A DNA stretch of 64,000 nt, taken from the NCBI RefSeq assembly GCF_026130175.1, contig NZ_JAIGNI010000011.1, positions 48,211-112,210 of the forward strand, read 5' to 3'. The notes beneath the pieces are model-generated. The model saw only the letters and a program-made list of their open reading frames with translations, did no database searches and had not been told where the DNA came from. This DNA comes from Lyngbya sp. CCAP 1446/10 (GTDB lineage: Bacteria > Cyanobacteriota > Cyanobacteriia > Cyanobacteriales > Microcoleaceae). This document shows, in pieces, positions 22,998 through 33,065 of the stretch (position 1 is the first letter of the stretch; each line of letters opens with the position of its first letter). Both the position numbers and the translations under genes were made by a program.

Positions 22998-25900
22998 ATG
23001 ATTCCTATACAACTTACACTCAAAAATTTTCTCAGCTATCGCGAAGCTGCTTTAGACTTTCGCGGCCTGCACACCGCTTGCATTTGCGGGCCTAACGGTG
23101 CTGGTAAATCTTCTCTGCTAGAAGCGATCGCCTGGTCACTTTGGGGCTGTTGTCGCAGCGATACAGAAGACGATATCATTCATATCGGCGAAATTGATGT
23201 CCGCGTTGATTTCACTTTCTCCACGGGCGGCCAAATCTACCGGGTGATTCGCAACCGCCGGCGCGGACAATCGGGGAGTTTGGAATTTCAAGTCAGCTTG
23301 AATTCTGCTACAACTCAGGATGGACTTAGTTTTCGCACGCTCACGGACAAGGGGCTGAGAAATACTCAGCAGAAAATTCTCGAACATATCAAATTAGATT
23401 ACGATACTTTTATTAACTCGGCGTATTTGCGGCAGGGGCGTGCTGATGAGTTTATGCTCAAAAAGCCGATCGACCGCAAGCAAGTTTTAGCTAACCTCCT
23501 CAAGCTCGATCGATACGACACTTTATCCGAACAAGCCAAGGAAAAAGCCAGAGAATTTAAAGCCAAAGTCGAAGTCCTCAAACACAGTTTACAAGCCGTA
23601 CAAGAGCAACTGCAACAAAAAGAGGCGATCGCATCCGAACAAACTCAATTACAGCAAGCAACCGATTTGCTCTCTTCACAGCAGCAAGCCGACACAGCAC
23701 ATTTGCACCAACTGCAACTCCAACACCACAACCGCCAAACTTGGCAAAAACTCCTCGCAGGCCATCAGCAACAGCACTATAATATTTCTCAAGAATGCCG
23801 CCGCTTGCAGCAAGAACTCAGCGCCGCCAAGCAGCAGCAGAATGAGCTACAAGCCCTGTTGACACAAGAAAATGAAATTACAGCCGGAATTGCCTATTTT
23901 CATAGCTTGCAATCCACCGAAGAATCTCAGGCTGGTAAATTCAAGGCTCATCAACAAGCCCACAATCAGCGCCAAAACTTGCAAGAACAGCAACGGCAAG
24001 AACTGAGCCTTTTGCAAAACAAAATTCAGCAATTGCAAGCTCAATTAGATGTCTTAGAACAAGATGAAAAAGATGTTCTAGATGTTCTCAAACAGCAGCC
24101 GGAGGTTGACAAAGGACTCGCACAGTTGCAAGCAGCCCGATCGCGCCTCAATGAACTAGAGCAACTGCAATTGCAAGTTTCGCCGTTGCTACAACAGCAG
24201 CAGCAGTCGCAAACTAAGCTCGATCGCGCCCACGCTGGTTTAACCGCCCGCTTAGCCGAAATCAACCGACAGGTGCAAGTTCAGCAACAGCAGCGACAGC
24301 CGCAATTACAGCAGGAAATCTCGGCCATCGCCCATCAAATTGTGCAGTTGGAAAACAAGCGAATTTATCAGGAGCGAGTCCGCGAAAAAGGCCAAGAAAG
24401 GCACAGCTTTCTGGAAAATCTGCAAGCCAAAAGCCGCGATTATCAAACCAGACTCACCGAAATTGACCAAAAACTGCAACTGTTGCGGAAAAATGAAGGA
24501 GAAACTAGCGCGGGTGAAGGTAAATCAGCCAATTTTGCGGAAACTCAGGAAGTGAATTCGCCTTTAATTGTCAGGGATGCAACTTTTGGCAATTGTCCTT
24601 TGTGCGATCGACCTTTAGACGAACACTACTGGAATTTGGTAGTCACCAAACATCACTCCCAACAGCAGGAAATCTGGAACCAACTGTGGGTTGTCCGCGA
24701 ACAGTTAGCCGTCTCCGAACGCGAAATTCAAGTTCTCAGAAACGAATACCGCGAATTAGAACAGGAATTAGCACCTTACCAAGAATTGCGGGAACGCCGC
24801 AGCCATTTGCAAGCACAATTGGATAGCCTGGGCCAAGACGAAACTCGACTGCAAAGTATGCGTCTTGACGCTGCGGAAATCGAGCGGTTGCTGCGTACCG
24901 GCGAGTATGCAGCCGATGACTACGCTGAACTCCACCACATCGAACAGCAACTGCAATTGCTCAATTATAGCGATCGCAGTCACTCCCTCGCCCGCAGCGA
25001 TGAAAAGCGGTTGCGGTGGGCGGAAATTAAGCAAGCTCAAATCAAAGATGCTCAACAGAAACTCAATAAAATTAACAGCCGCCGCCCGGATTTGCAAACT
25101 CAATTAGCCACTGTACAACAACAGTTAGAACTGCAAAAAAATAGCTCGGAAATTCAGCAGCAAATTCTGTCTTTAGATAGATACATTGCGGAAGTTGGTT
25201 ATAATTTGGAACAGCACGAACACGTCCGCAGCGAAATGCGTAAAACGCAATTTTGGATCGCCCGCGCTGAAAAATTGCGATCGGCAATTCAGCAATTCCC
25301 GCAAGTCCAGCAGCGGGTTAATGAAATCGCCAATTCTATCGCAGTGCGCGATCGCGATTTGCAAGCTGTCACCGCTCAAACATCGGCGATGAACCAGCAG
25401 TTACAAGAACATCCCGATCCCACAGCCCCAATAAGTGCGATCGAACAGCAAATGGGCCGTCGCCGCCAACAGCTAGACCAACATTTGGGAAGTCTCGGAC
25501 GACTCCAGCAGCAGCAGCAAAATCTGGAAGCTTTGGAAGTTCAGCTAGCCGCTCAAAAAGAGCAAATGCAGGTAACAAAACGCCAATACAAAGTTTATCA
25601 AGAGTTGGGTCAAGCCTTTGGCAAAAACGGCATTCAAGCTTTAATGATTGAAAATGTTTTGCCTCAACTCGAAGCTGAAACTAATCAGATATTGTCGAGA
25701 TTGAGCGCGAATCAGTTGCACGTTCAATTTATTACTCAGCGGGCGGCGGCTGCTAAAAAATCAACTAAATTGATTGATACTTTAGACATTTTAATTGCTG
25801 ATGCTCGCGGGACTCGCGCCTACGAAACTTACTCCGGCGGCGAAGCTTTTCGGATTAATTTTGCGATTCGGCTGGCGCTGGCGAGATTGTTGTCTCAGCG

Positions 25901-26117
25901 GGCGGGGACGGCTTTGCAAATGTTGATTATTGATGAGGGATTTGGGACTCAGGATGCTGAAGGGTGCGATCGCCTGATTGCTGCAATTAATGCGATCGCC
26001 TCTGACTTCGCCTGCATTCTCACCGTCACCCATATGCCGCACCTCAAAGAAGCTTTTCAAGCTAGGATTGAAGTAAGCAAAACTGCTCAGGGTTCTTGCA
26101 TCAGTTTGTCAATTTAA
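22998..26117 (+). CDS. sbcC: SbcC/Rad50-type SMC-like ATPase
   Basis: This 1039-residue protein is the ATPase of the SbcCD DNA end-processing nuclease, which opens hairpins and protein-blocked ends. Walker A is GPNGAGKSS (31-39), the Q-loop region is YLRQGRADEF, the signature is YSGGEAFRINFAIRLALA (about 945), and Walker B is LIIDEGFGTQD with Asp979-Glu980. Between these lie two Gln-rich coiled-coil arms (about 175-530 and 560-860) joined by a zinc hook CPLC at 533-536. The SbcD/Mre11 nuclease gene is not next to it. The 65-bp gap from the toxin gene leaves room for its own promoter. Confidence 0.95.
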   Translation: MIPIQLTLKNFLSYREAALDFRGLHTACICGPNGAGKSSLLEAIAWSLWGCCRSDTEDDIIHIGEIDVRVDFTFSTGGQIYRVIRNRRRGQSGSLEFQVSLNSATTQDGLSFRTLTDKGLRNTQQKILEHIKLDYDTFINSAYLRQGRADEFMLKKPIDRKQVLANLLKLDRYDTLSEQAKEKAREFKAKVEVLKHSLQAVQEQLQQKEAIASEQTQLQQATDLLSSQQQADTAHLHQLQLQHHNRQTWQKLLAGHQQQHYNISQECRRLQQELSAAKQQQNELQALLTQENEITAGIAYFHSLQSTEESQAGKFKAHQQAHNQRQNLQEQQRQELSLLQNKIQQLQAQLDVLEQDEKDVLDVLKQQPEVDKGLAQLQAARSRLNELEQLQLQVSPLLQQQQQSQTKLDRAHAGLTARLAEINRQVQVQQQQRQPQLQQEISAIAHQIVQLENKRIYQERVREKGQERHSFLENLQAKSRDYQTRLTEIDQKLQLLRKNEGETSAGEGKSANFAETQEVNSPLIVRDATFGNCPLCDRPLDEHYWNLVVTKHHSQQQEIWNQLWVVREQLAVSEREIQVLRNEYRELEQELAPYQELRERRSHLQAQLDSLGQDETRLQSMRLDAAEIERLLRTGEYAADDYAELHHIEQQLQLLNYSDRSHSLARSDEKRLRWAEIKQAQIKDAQQKLNKINSRRPDLQTQLATVQQQLELQKNSSEIQQQILSLDRYIAEVGYNLEQHEHVRSEMRKTQFWIARAEKLRSAIQQFPQVQQRVNEIANSIAVRDRDLQAVTAQTSAMNQQLQEHPDPTAPISAIEQQMGRRRQQLDQHLGSLGRLQQQQQNLEALEVQLAAQKEQMQVTKRQYKVYQELGQAFGKNGIQALMIENVLPQLEAETNQILSRLSANQLHVQFITQRAAAAKKSTKLIDTLDILIADARGTRAYETYSGGEAFRINFAIRLALARLLSQRAGTALQMLIIDEGFGTQDAEGCDRLIAAINAIASDFACILTVTHMPHLKEAFQARIEVSKTAQGSCISLSI

Positions 26118-26154
26118 AATTGTTATACCATTTTGAATTTTTAATTATCGATTC

Positions 26155-26424
26155 AAGATGTAGCGGTTGAAACCGCGTCTACACAAACAAAACCCGGATG
26201 GTGCGCGGGTTGAAGATAAGACTGTTTATTCCCCGGAGATCCCCCTAAATCCCCCTTAAGAAGGGGACTTTGAGAACACTCTTGTCCCCCCCTCTTCTTC
26301 AGGGGGGCTAGGGGGGATCTCCGGGCTTAACTGAACCGTATTCTTGTATAGGCGCGAATTCCATTCGCCCGCTCTTCAACCCGCGCACCATCCGGGTTTT
26401 GTCTGTATAGGCGCGAATTCTATT
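26155..26424. repeat. R1 repeat, copy 2, split by an R2 insertion
   Basis: The left half (26155-26222) reads GTAGCGGTTGAAACCGCG then AAAACCCGGATGGTGCGCGGG. The matching right half (26343-26424) reads CAACCCGCGCACCATCCGGG then TATAGGCGCGAATTC. Between them sits an R2 element, so R2 arrived after R1. Degenerate CCATTCGCCCGCT units follow to about 26500. The rest of the 496-bp gap up to 26613 holds nothing recognisable. Confidence 0.8.
26231..26342. repeat. R2 repeat, copy 2
   Basis: It starts near CCCCGGAGATCCCCCTAAAT and ends CTTAACTGAACCGTATT. The interior GGGGACTTTGAGAAC..TTGTCCCCCC is shared with the copies at 12546 and 47434. The left boundary AATACGGTTC is missing in this copy. Confidence 0.8.
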
Positions 26425-26613
26425 CGCCCGCTCTTTGATTCGCTCTTCCTTCCATTCGCCCGCTTTCCCATTCGCCCGCTTTTCCATTCGCCCGTCGGCT
26501 TTTTGGGGTTGCTGGGTTTGTTAGGTTAAACTAAAAATAAGCTTATAAAATCAGAGTGCCTCAAGCTATTAATAATTTATTATTGTTCTATTCGCTCCCT
26601 TGGAGTTTGGATA

Positions 26614-29600
26614 TTGCTACCGATGACAACAGACTCTTTTCATCTGTCTCTGCTAGAACGAGCGATCGCAGCGTCGAGCAACAGCATCCTGATTGCAGAT
26701 GCTAACAGCCCTGACACACCTATTATTTACTGCAATCCTGCTTTTGAGAAACTGACGGGTTACAGTAGCGAAGAAGTTATGGGACGCAACTGCCGATTTT
26801 TGCAGGGTGCCGATACCGATCGCGCTGAATTAGACAAACTCCACAGCAGTTTGCGATCGGGAACAGAAATTAAGGTAGTTCTCAAAAATTACCGCAAAGA
26901 CAAAACTCCTTTTTGGAACGAATTAACCGTTTCCCCCGTTCTAAATGGCGAGGGAAAATTAACTCATTTTATCGGAGTTCAAAACGATATTACCAAAAGA
27001 ATCACAGCCGAAACAGCCCTGCAAGAAAGCGAAAAAAGATTGCGGGCGATCGCCACTGCGACTCCCGTTCCCATCCTAATTACACGCCAGTCAGATAGCG
27101 TGATTTTGTACGCAAATCCTGCCCTAGGCAAAACTTTTAATTTGAATTCAGAACAGCTTATAGGTAGTAAAAAGAGCGACTTTTATGCCAATGTGAGCGA
27201 TCGCAGTCAATTGCTAGAATTCCTCAAACAAAACGGCTTTAGCGACAGCGATCAAATCTGCTTAAAAAAAGCAAACGGCAGTTTTTTTTGGGTAAAGATG
27301 TCGATGCGATCGATTGATTTTAACGGCGAAGCAGCAATTTTATCGGCATTTTACGATATTACCGATCGCGTAGAAGCAGAAACAGCACTACGCCAAAGCG
27401 AAACCAGGTTTCAAAAGTTGGTTGCCAACGTTCCCGGCATGATTTATCAATTTCAGTTAGCAGCAGACGGCACTTTTGCATTCCCCTACGTCAGTTCTGG
27501 CTGCCGCGAACTCTACGAATTAGAACCAGAGGTGCTCCAAAATTTAGCTATTACTGCGATCGAAATGGTGCATCCAGACGATGCACAAAACTTCCAGGAA
27601 ACTGTTGCTATCTCAGCTACAACTTTAGAGCCTTGGCGGTGGGAAGGCAGATTAGTTTTACCGGGCGATCGGATCAAGTGGGTTAGCGGGGCTGCCCGAC
27701 CAGAACTCGGCGAAAAAGGTGATATTATTTGGGATGGCTTGTTGATTGACATTAGCGATCGCAAACTTGCAGAATCAGCACTGCGGCAAAGCGAAGCCAG
27801 ATTTCAAAAAATGGCCGCCAACGTGCCGGGAATGATTTATCAATACTTGCTGCATCCCGACGGTTCTCATCAATTCATTTATGTCAGTCCCGGCTGTTGG
27901 GAACTGTACGAATTAGAACCCGAAAAACTCAAAAAAAACGCAGCTTTTATGTGGTCAGCAGTGCATCCAGACGACATAAAATTTTTGTCAGAATCCCTAG
28001 CTATTTCCGCAGAAACTTTACAACCTTGGAAACATGAAGCGCGGATCGTAACCAAGTCAGGAAAACTGAAATGGATTCGCGCCATTGCCCGCCCCGAACT
28101 GCAACCGGGCGGCGAGATACTTTGGGAAGGCGTGACAATCGACATCAGCGATATCAAGCTCGCAGAAATCGCCTTGGGCGACTCAAAAATCGCCCTGGAA
28201 CAAGTCAATCAAGAACTCGAAAAGCGCGTCCTAGAACGCACGGAAGCCTTGCAAACTTCCCAGAAAATGCTGTGGTTGGTAATCAACAACATCCCTCAGT
28301 TTATCACCTGGAAAGATCGAGATTCAGTTTACCTGGGCGGCAATAAAAATTTTGCCAAAATCGCAGGTTTCAATCATCCCACTGAAATCGCTGGTCTCAC
28401 CGACTACGATATGCCCTGGAAACCAGAAGAAACAGAATTTTTCCGAGATTGCGATCGCCGGATCATGGCAACCAACACCCCAGAATATCACATTATTGAG
28501 CGCCAACTGCAAGCCGACGGTACTCAGCGCTGGCTGGATACAAATAAAATACCTTTGCACGACAATTATGGCAATGTGGTAGGCATTTTGTGTACTTTGG
28601 AAGACATCACCGATCGGCTTTCCCTAGAAGCTAAAGTCCGAGGTAGCGAGGAACTATTTCGCAAAATTTTTGAAGATGCACCCATCGGTATTTACTTAGC
28701 CAATTTAGACGATCACCAGTTGGTACGAGTCAATAAAAATTACTGCGAAATGCTTGGATATACCGCAGCAGAATTGCTCGGCAAAACATTTATAGAAATT
28801 GGACATCCCGAAGATCGACCCAAAAAAATCCAAGTTGCTGCTGCTCTTTATCGGGGAGAAATTACCAGCTATCAAATCGAAATCCGCCAGATTGCGGCGA
28901 CAGGTAAAATTGTTTGGGTGAATGTGACATCTACTCTGATTCGAGATGGCGAAGGAAAACCTATTTACAAATTAGGGATGATTGAAAATATTACCAACCG
29001 CAAAATTTCCGCAGCAGCACTCCAAGCTTCAGAATCTCAATTGAGAAAACAAGCAGCTCAATTACTAGAAGCCTACGAAAAACTCCAACACGCTCAAATC
29101 CAATTAGTTCAATCTGAAAAAATGTCGAGCCTCGGTCAAATGGTTGCCGGTATCGCCCACGAAATTAACAATCCCGCAACTTTTATTCACGGCAATATTT
29201 CACACACAAAAACCTATTTTTACGATTTAATAGAACTGTTGAATCTCTACCAGTATTATTACTCGTCCCCAGCTCCTCAGATTGCTGAAAAAGTTAAGGA
29301 AGTAGACTTAGATTTCCTCAAGGAAGATTTTCCAAAAATGCTAAATTCGATGATAGTAGGAGTAGAAAGAATCAGTAAAATTGTGTTGTCGTTGCGGAAC
29401 TTTTCGCGACTGGACGAATCAGAAATGAAGCTAGCAGACCTTCACGAAGGAATTGAAAGCACGCTGTTAATTGTGCAGCACAGATTGCAGCATGAACGTA
29501 AAGAAAGCCGGATTGAAATTATTAAAGATTACGGAGAAATATCGAAAGTCTACTGTTGTGCGGGGCAGTTAAACCAGGTATTTCTCAACATTATCAGCAA

Positions 29601-29928
29601 TGCGATCGACGCTCTAGAAAACCACAAGCAACTCAGGACGATCGTGATTCGTACTGAAATGAAAAAAGCTGGGTTGAACAATAGTACAAGCAATGTCGGT
29701 GAGGGCGATCGCATTGTAATTTGCATCGCAGACAGCGGCCCGGGAATGACCGAAGAGGTTGGTAAGCGGCTGTTTGACCCATTTTTTACCACAAAACCGG
29801 TTGGGTCTGGAACAGGCTTGGGACTGTCTATCAGCCATCAAATTGTGGTAGAAAAACATAAGGGAAGTCTGCGGTGCATCTCAGCGCCCGGACAAGGAGC
29901 AGAATTCTGGATTGAAATTCCGGCGTAA
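26614..29928 (+). CDS. LOV-PAS multi-sensor histidine kinase
   Basis: This 1104-residue cytoplasmic kinase has no membrane segment. The first PAS domain (about 15-130) carries the full LOV signature: GRNCRFLQGADTD with photoactive Cys60, NYRKDKTPFWNELTVSPV and FIGVQNDIT. It is therefore a predicted flavin blue-light sensor. About five more PAS domains follow (roughly 140-255, 265-390, 395-515, 545-670, 680-800), two of them nearly alike (RFQK(L/M)xANVPGMIYQ). A coiled coil leads to HisKA with His849 (AGIAHEINNP) and an HATPase domain with NIISNAIDAL, DSGPGMTEEV and GTGLGLSIS. No response regulator is adjacent. The start may be TTG (26614), well spaced from GGAG, or ATG (26623). Confidence 0.92.
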   Translation: MLPMTTDSFHLSLLERAIAASSNSILIADANSPDTPIIYCNPAFEKLTGYSSEEVMGRNCRFLQGADTDRAELDKLHSSLRSGTEIKVVLKNYRKDKTPFWNELTVSPVLNGEGKLTHFIGVQNDITKRITAETALQESEKRLRAIATATPVPILITRQSDSVILYANPALGKTFNLNSEQLIGSKKSDFYANVSDRSQLLEFLKQNGFSDSDQICLKKANGSFFWVKMSMRSIDFNGEAAILSAFYDITDRVEAETALRQSETRFQKLVANVPGMIYQFQLAADGTFAFPYVSSGCRELYELEPEVLQNLAITAIEMVHPDDAQNFQETVAISATTLEPWRWEGRLVLPGDRIKWVSGAARPELGEKGDIIWDGLLIDISDRKLAESALRQSEARFQKMAANVPGMIYQYLLHPDGSHQFIYVSPGCWELYELEPEKLKKNAAFMWSAVHPDDIKFLSESLAISAETLQPWKHEARIVTKSGKLKWIRAIARPELQPGGEILWEGVTIDISDIKLAEIALGDSKIALEQVNQELEKRVLERTEALQTSQKMLWLVINNIPQFITWKDRDSVYLGGNKNFAKIAGFNHPTEIAGLTDYDMPWKPEETEFFRDCDRRIMATNTPEYHIIERQLQADGTQRWLDTNKIPLHDNYGNVVGILCTLEDITDRLSLEAKVRGSEELFRKIFEDAPIGIYLANLDDHQLVRVNKNYCEMLGYTAAELLGKTFIEIGHPEDRPKKIQVAAALYRGEITSYQIEIRQIAATGKIVWVNVTSTLIRDGEGKPIYKLGMIENITNRKISAAALQASESQLRKQAAQLLEAYEKLQHAQIQLVQSEKMSSLGQMVAGIAHEINNPATFIHGNISHTKTYFYDLIELLNLYQYYYSSPAPQIAEKVKEVDLDFLKEDFPKMLNSMIVGVERISKIVLSLRNFSRLDESEMKLADLHEGIESTLLIVQHRLQHERKESRIEIIKDYGEISKVYCCAGQLNQVFLNIISNAIDALENHKQLRTIVIRTEMKKAGLNNSTSNVGEGDRIVICIADSGPGMTEEVGKRLFDPFFTTKPVGSGTGLGLSISHQIVVEKHKGSLRCISAPGQGAEFWIEIPA

Positions 29929-29943
29929 ATGATGGAAATTTAG

Positions 29944-30090
29944 ATCGGACGTACGGTTTTAAACCGCGCCTACACCAACGAAGTCTACCTCCGTGGACTG
30001 AAGAAGATAATGTTATTTTAACCGTTCGGTCTTCAACCCGCTTGGAGTGCGTGAAAGTTTGTAGAGGCCCGGTTTCAACCGCCCGGTCTT
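29944..30090. repeat. R1 repeat, copy 3
   Basis: The left arm is ACGGTTTTAAACCGCGCC with the hairpin GTCTACCTCCGTGGAC. The right arm is CTTCAACCCGCTTGG and then CCCGGTTTCAACCGCCC. It lies in the gap between the histidine kinase and the CHASE-cyclase genes. The remaining 125 bp to 30215 hold nothing recognisable. Confidence 0.8.
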
Positions 30091-30215
30091 ATTTTAATGC
30101 CCAATTGCCGTCGGTGCTTGAGTTATCAGGGTTTTGAATTTAACGGCACTGAGACGCCGAAATTAATCTCACTTGTGCGGTGTGCTCATCTGCTGCCATT
30201 ATTCGCTAGGCAATT

Positions 30216-32087
30216 ATGCTGAAAAAACTACCTTTATCCTGGTCTCGCTACGTTCCAGCCGGGTTGACACTTCTTTTGGGTGTCGGATTCTCGGCCCTGG
30301 CATTTGCCTTGGTTTGGGACTGGGAAGACAGGCGCCACGATTACGAAATGCACCGCCGCATCGATGATATTTCGATCGGCATCGAACGCCAACTCAACTC
30401 GGACTTAGACGCAGTTCTCGCCCTCAGCGACTACATGAAAGCCTTTAGCGCCGTCGAGCGTTCATCTTTTGCCAGCTTTGTCGGCCGCCCCCTATCTGTC
30501 CACCCCAGCCTGCAACTCTTGGCTTGGGCCCCTCGCGTCCCCAATTCCCAGCGGGCCAACTACGAAGCCCAAGCCAGAAGCGAAACCGACTCCAGTTTCG
30601 AGATTACAGAGCGCGGCCCCGGCGGAGAACTGCGCAAGGCCCGCCAGCGTTCCGAATACTTCCCGGCTTTCTACGTCGAACCAACAGCCGGAAACGAGAC
30701 AACATTGGGCTTTGACCTTAACTCCTACCCAGAAATTCGCGCCACGATCGATCGCGCCCGCGATACTGGAGAAATGATTGTCACTAGCTACGCCGGCTTT
30801 GGGGTCAACTCCCCGGAACCGGGTCTTTTGGTAATAGTTCCGATTTACAAAAATAGCACTAAACCGACTACCGTGGAATCCCGCCGCCAACTGCTGCAAG
30901 GATTTGTTTTGGGGGTATTTCAAGGCAAAGATATTTTCCAAACCTCTTTAAAAGGACGCAATACCGACTACCTCACCATTTATCTCGCCAGCGAGGCTCC
31001 AGACAAGCAAGAAGCAGCGCCGCTGTTACCGCCAAGGGCCGACACGGTTCTCCAAAACTTCGCTGCTAACGGTCAAATTCCGCAATTTGCGGTGCTGTTC
31101 CAACCGGCGAGCCAACAAGTGCTGACCGCATCGGTGGCTGCGAAACGAGATCTCAGGTCAAATTGCCCGATTCAAGACGAGCAAGATCCGGAGCGCCGAG
31201 CTTGCCAAAGGATGCTGAAAATTAGCGGCCGCCCGTGGTCTGTGTACGTGTCCGCAACGCCGGAAATTCGGAAGACTCGCAAGCACTGGCGTTCTTGGGG
31301 AACTCTGACGATGGGGATGTTGTGGACTCTGCTGCCGGTGACATATATGCTGACAGCTTTGAGCCGCACCACCCAAATCGAAAAGCTAGCCCGAGAAAGA
31401 ATTCTCCAAGCCGAACAGTTGCAGACTGCTTACCAACAGTTGGAACTCGAACAAGGGAAATCCGAGCAACTGTTGCTGAATGTTTTGCCGGCGGCGATCG
31501 TCCTGCGTTTGAAGGACAATGAACACAATATTGCCGAAAGTTTTGGGGAAGTAACTGTGATGTTTGCGGACATTGTGGGGTTTACGGAGCTTTCTTCGAG
31601 AATTTCAGCGACTGCGGTGGTGAAAGTGCTCAACGATATTTTTTCGGCTTTTGACCATTTGGCCGATCGCCACGGTTTGGAGAAAATTAAGACTATTGGT
31701 GATGCTTATATGGTTGTGGGCGGTTTACCTACGCCACGAGAGGATCATGCGGAGGCGATCGCGAATATGGCGATCGATATGCTACACGAAGTTCGGATAC
31801 TCAGTTTAGAGCATTCGGAGCCTTTCAGCATTCGGATCGGAATTAGCAGCGGCCCTGTAGTTGCCGGCGTCATTGGCTTAAAAAAGTTTATTTACGACCT
31901 TTGGGGCGACACAGTAAATATTGCCTCGCGCATGGAATCCCACGGAATTACCGGCTGCATTCAAGTCACCACCGAAACCTACGAAATATTAAAGGATAAA
32001 TATACTTTTCAGAAGCGTGGCGCGATTCAAGTTAAGGGAAAGGGATATATGGTTACTTATTTACTCACAGGCAAAAAAGATGATTAA
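30216..32087 (+). CDS. CHASE-domain adenylate cyclase (class III)
   Basis: This 623-residue membrane protein has a TM segment near 13-35, a periplasmic CHASE sensor domain (about 50-330, with PSLQLLAWAPRV and EYFPAFYVEP...TLGFDLNS), a second TM near 370-390, a coiled coil and a C-terminal cyclase domain (about 430-610). The cyclase has both metal Asp residues (FADIVGFT and KTIGDAYM), adenine-specifying Lys (EKIKTIGD) and Asp (YDLWGDTVN), and the transition-state Asn/Arg (NIASRMES). It should make cAMP in response to an external ligand; the ligand is unknown. The linker SEQLLLNVLPAAIVLRLK also appears in the two cyclases at 57-60 kb. Confidence 0.92.
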   Translation: MLKKLPLSWSRYVPAGLTLLLGVGFSALAFALVWDWEDRRHDYEMHRRIDDISIGIERQLNSDLDAVLALSDYMKAFSAVERSSFASFVGRPLSVHPSLQLLAWAPRVPNSQRANYEAQARSETDSSFEITERGPGGELRKARQRSEYFPAFYVEPTAGNETTLGFDLNSYPEIRATIDRARDTGEMIVTSYAGFGVNSPEPGLLVIVPIYKNSTKPTTVESRRQLLQGFVLGVFQGKDIFQTSLKGRNTDYLTIYLASEAPDKQEAAPLLPPRADTVLQNFAANGQIPQFAVLFQPASQQVLTASVAAKRDLRSNCPIQDEQDPERRACQRMLKISGRPWSVYVSATPEIRKTRKHWRSWGTLTMGMLWTLLPVTYMLTALSRTTQIEKLARERILQAEQLQTAYQQLELEQGKSEQLLLNVLPAAIVLRLKDNEHNIAESFGEVTVMFADIVGFTELSSRISATAVVKVLNDIFSAFDHLADRHGLEKIKTIGDAYMVVGGLPTPREDHAEAIANMAIDMLHEVRILSLEHSEPFSIRIGISSGPVVAGVIGLKKFIYDLWGDTVNIASRMESHGITGCIQVTTETYEILKDKYTFQKRGAIQVKGKGYMVTYLLTGKKDD

Positions 32088-32207
32088 CACCGCCCAAAAG
32101 CGGATACAAGGCTGCGATTCCCCGATCGACTAAGACTTTCGATCGCCAAGCTAAAATATGATAAGTTCAATGTATTCTGTCACGCCTGCACCAAATGAGG
32201 AAAAACC

Positions 32208-32810
32208 ATGACGACGCTGCTAATTCAAACCGAAAGCATCCCACTGATCGTCAATCTCCCTGCGATCCAATCGATGAATGTTGAACAGTTCTATGAATTC
32301 TGTCTAGTTAATCGCGATTTGAGAATTGAGCGTACAGCCAGTGGGGAAGTTATCATTATGCCACCAGCCTTTTCAGATACAGGGAACCGCAACCTTAAAA
32401 TTGCCCTACAATTGGGGAACTGGGCAGAAGAAGATGGCACAGGTGAAACGTTTGACTCCAGTGCAGGCTTTACCTTGCCCAATGGAGCCACCCGCTCCCC
32501 GGATGCCTCATGGATTAAACTAGAGCGTTGGAATGCCTTAACTGAAGCACAAAAAGCCTCATTCGCCCCGATTTGTCCAGACTTTGTGATCGAATTGCGG
32601 TCTTCTAGTGACACTCTCAAGGGATTGCAAAAAAAGATGCAAGAATATATTGACAACGGTGTATCGCTCGGCTTCTTGATCGATCGCAAAAACAGAAAAG
32701 TCTACATCTACCGTCCCGATCGCGAACCTGAAATCTTGGATAATCCTGAAACAGTGAGCGCAGATCCAGAGTTACCGGGATTTGTCTTGCGGATGGCAAA
32801 AATCTGGTAA
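32208..32810 (+). CDS. Uma2 family (DUF820) putative endonuclease
   Basis: This 200-residue protein is a canonical, short-form Uma2. Landmarks are MNVEQFYEFCLVNRDLRIERTASGEVIIMPP, SSAGFTLPNGATRSPDASWI, CPDFVIELRSSSDTLKGLQKKMQEYIDNG with the D..E.xS core of the PD-(D/E)XK site, and LGFLIDRKNRKVYIYRPD. It is shorter than the Uma2 protein at 243-1019 and lacks the C-terminal coil. The ATG follows GAGGAAAAACC. The function of the family is unsettled. Confidence 0.9.
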   Translation: MTTLLIQTESIPLIVNLPAIQSMNVEQFYEFCLVNRDLRIERTASGEVIIMPPAFSDTGNRNLKIALQLGNWAEEDGTGETFDSSAGFTLPNGATRSPDASWIKLERWNALTEAQKASFAPICPDFVIELRSSSDTLKGLQKKMQEYIDNGVSLGFLIDRKNRKVYIYRPDREPEILDNPETVSADPELPGFVLRMAKIW

Positions 32811-32820
32811 TGCGAGATCG

Positions 32821-33018
32821 TTACACCATACTCAAAGACATCAATTCATCTGTCATTTCAAAATTCGCCGTCACACTTTGCACATCATCCAAATCTTCCA
32901 GTGCATCCATTAACTTAAGGAGCGATTTGGCTTTTTCAGGAGTTTCTATTTCCACTGTATTGCTCGGAATCCAGCGATTTTTTGACTGCAAAACTGTAAA
33001 ATCTTGTTGCTTAAAATG
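32821..33018 (-). pseudogene. Fragment of a second yebC gene (3' end only)
   Basis: On the minus strand this stretch encodes about the last 60 residues of a YebC protein, ending TDELMSLSMV and stop. By eye it is about 94 percent identical in DNA to 35341-35538, the 3' end of the intact yebC, with one run of about 90 identical bases. It has no start codon, and its 5' part is missing. It lies in the same orientation as yebC, so the two form direct repeats around the Mrr-like and DUF697-like genes. Confidence 0.85.
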
Positions 33019-33065
33019 ACACTCCCCGCTCTTTCATAGACTGGGATTCTTGGTTCATAGATCCC

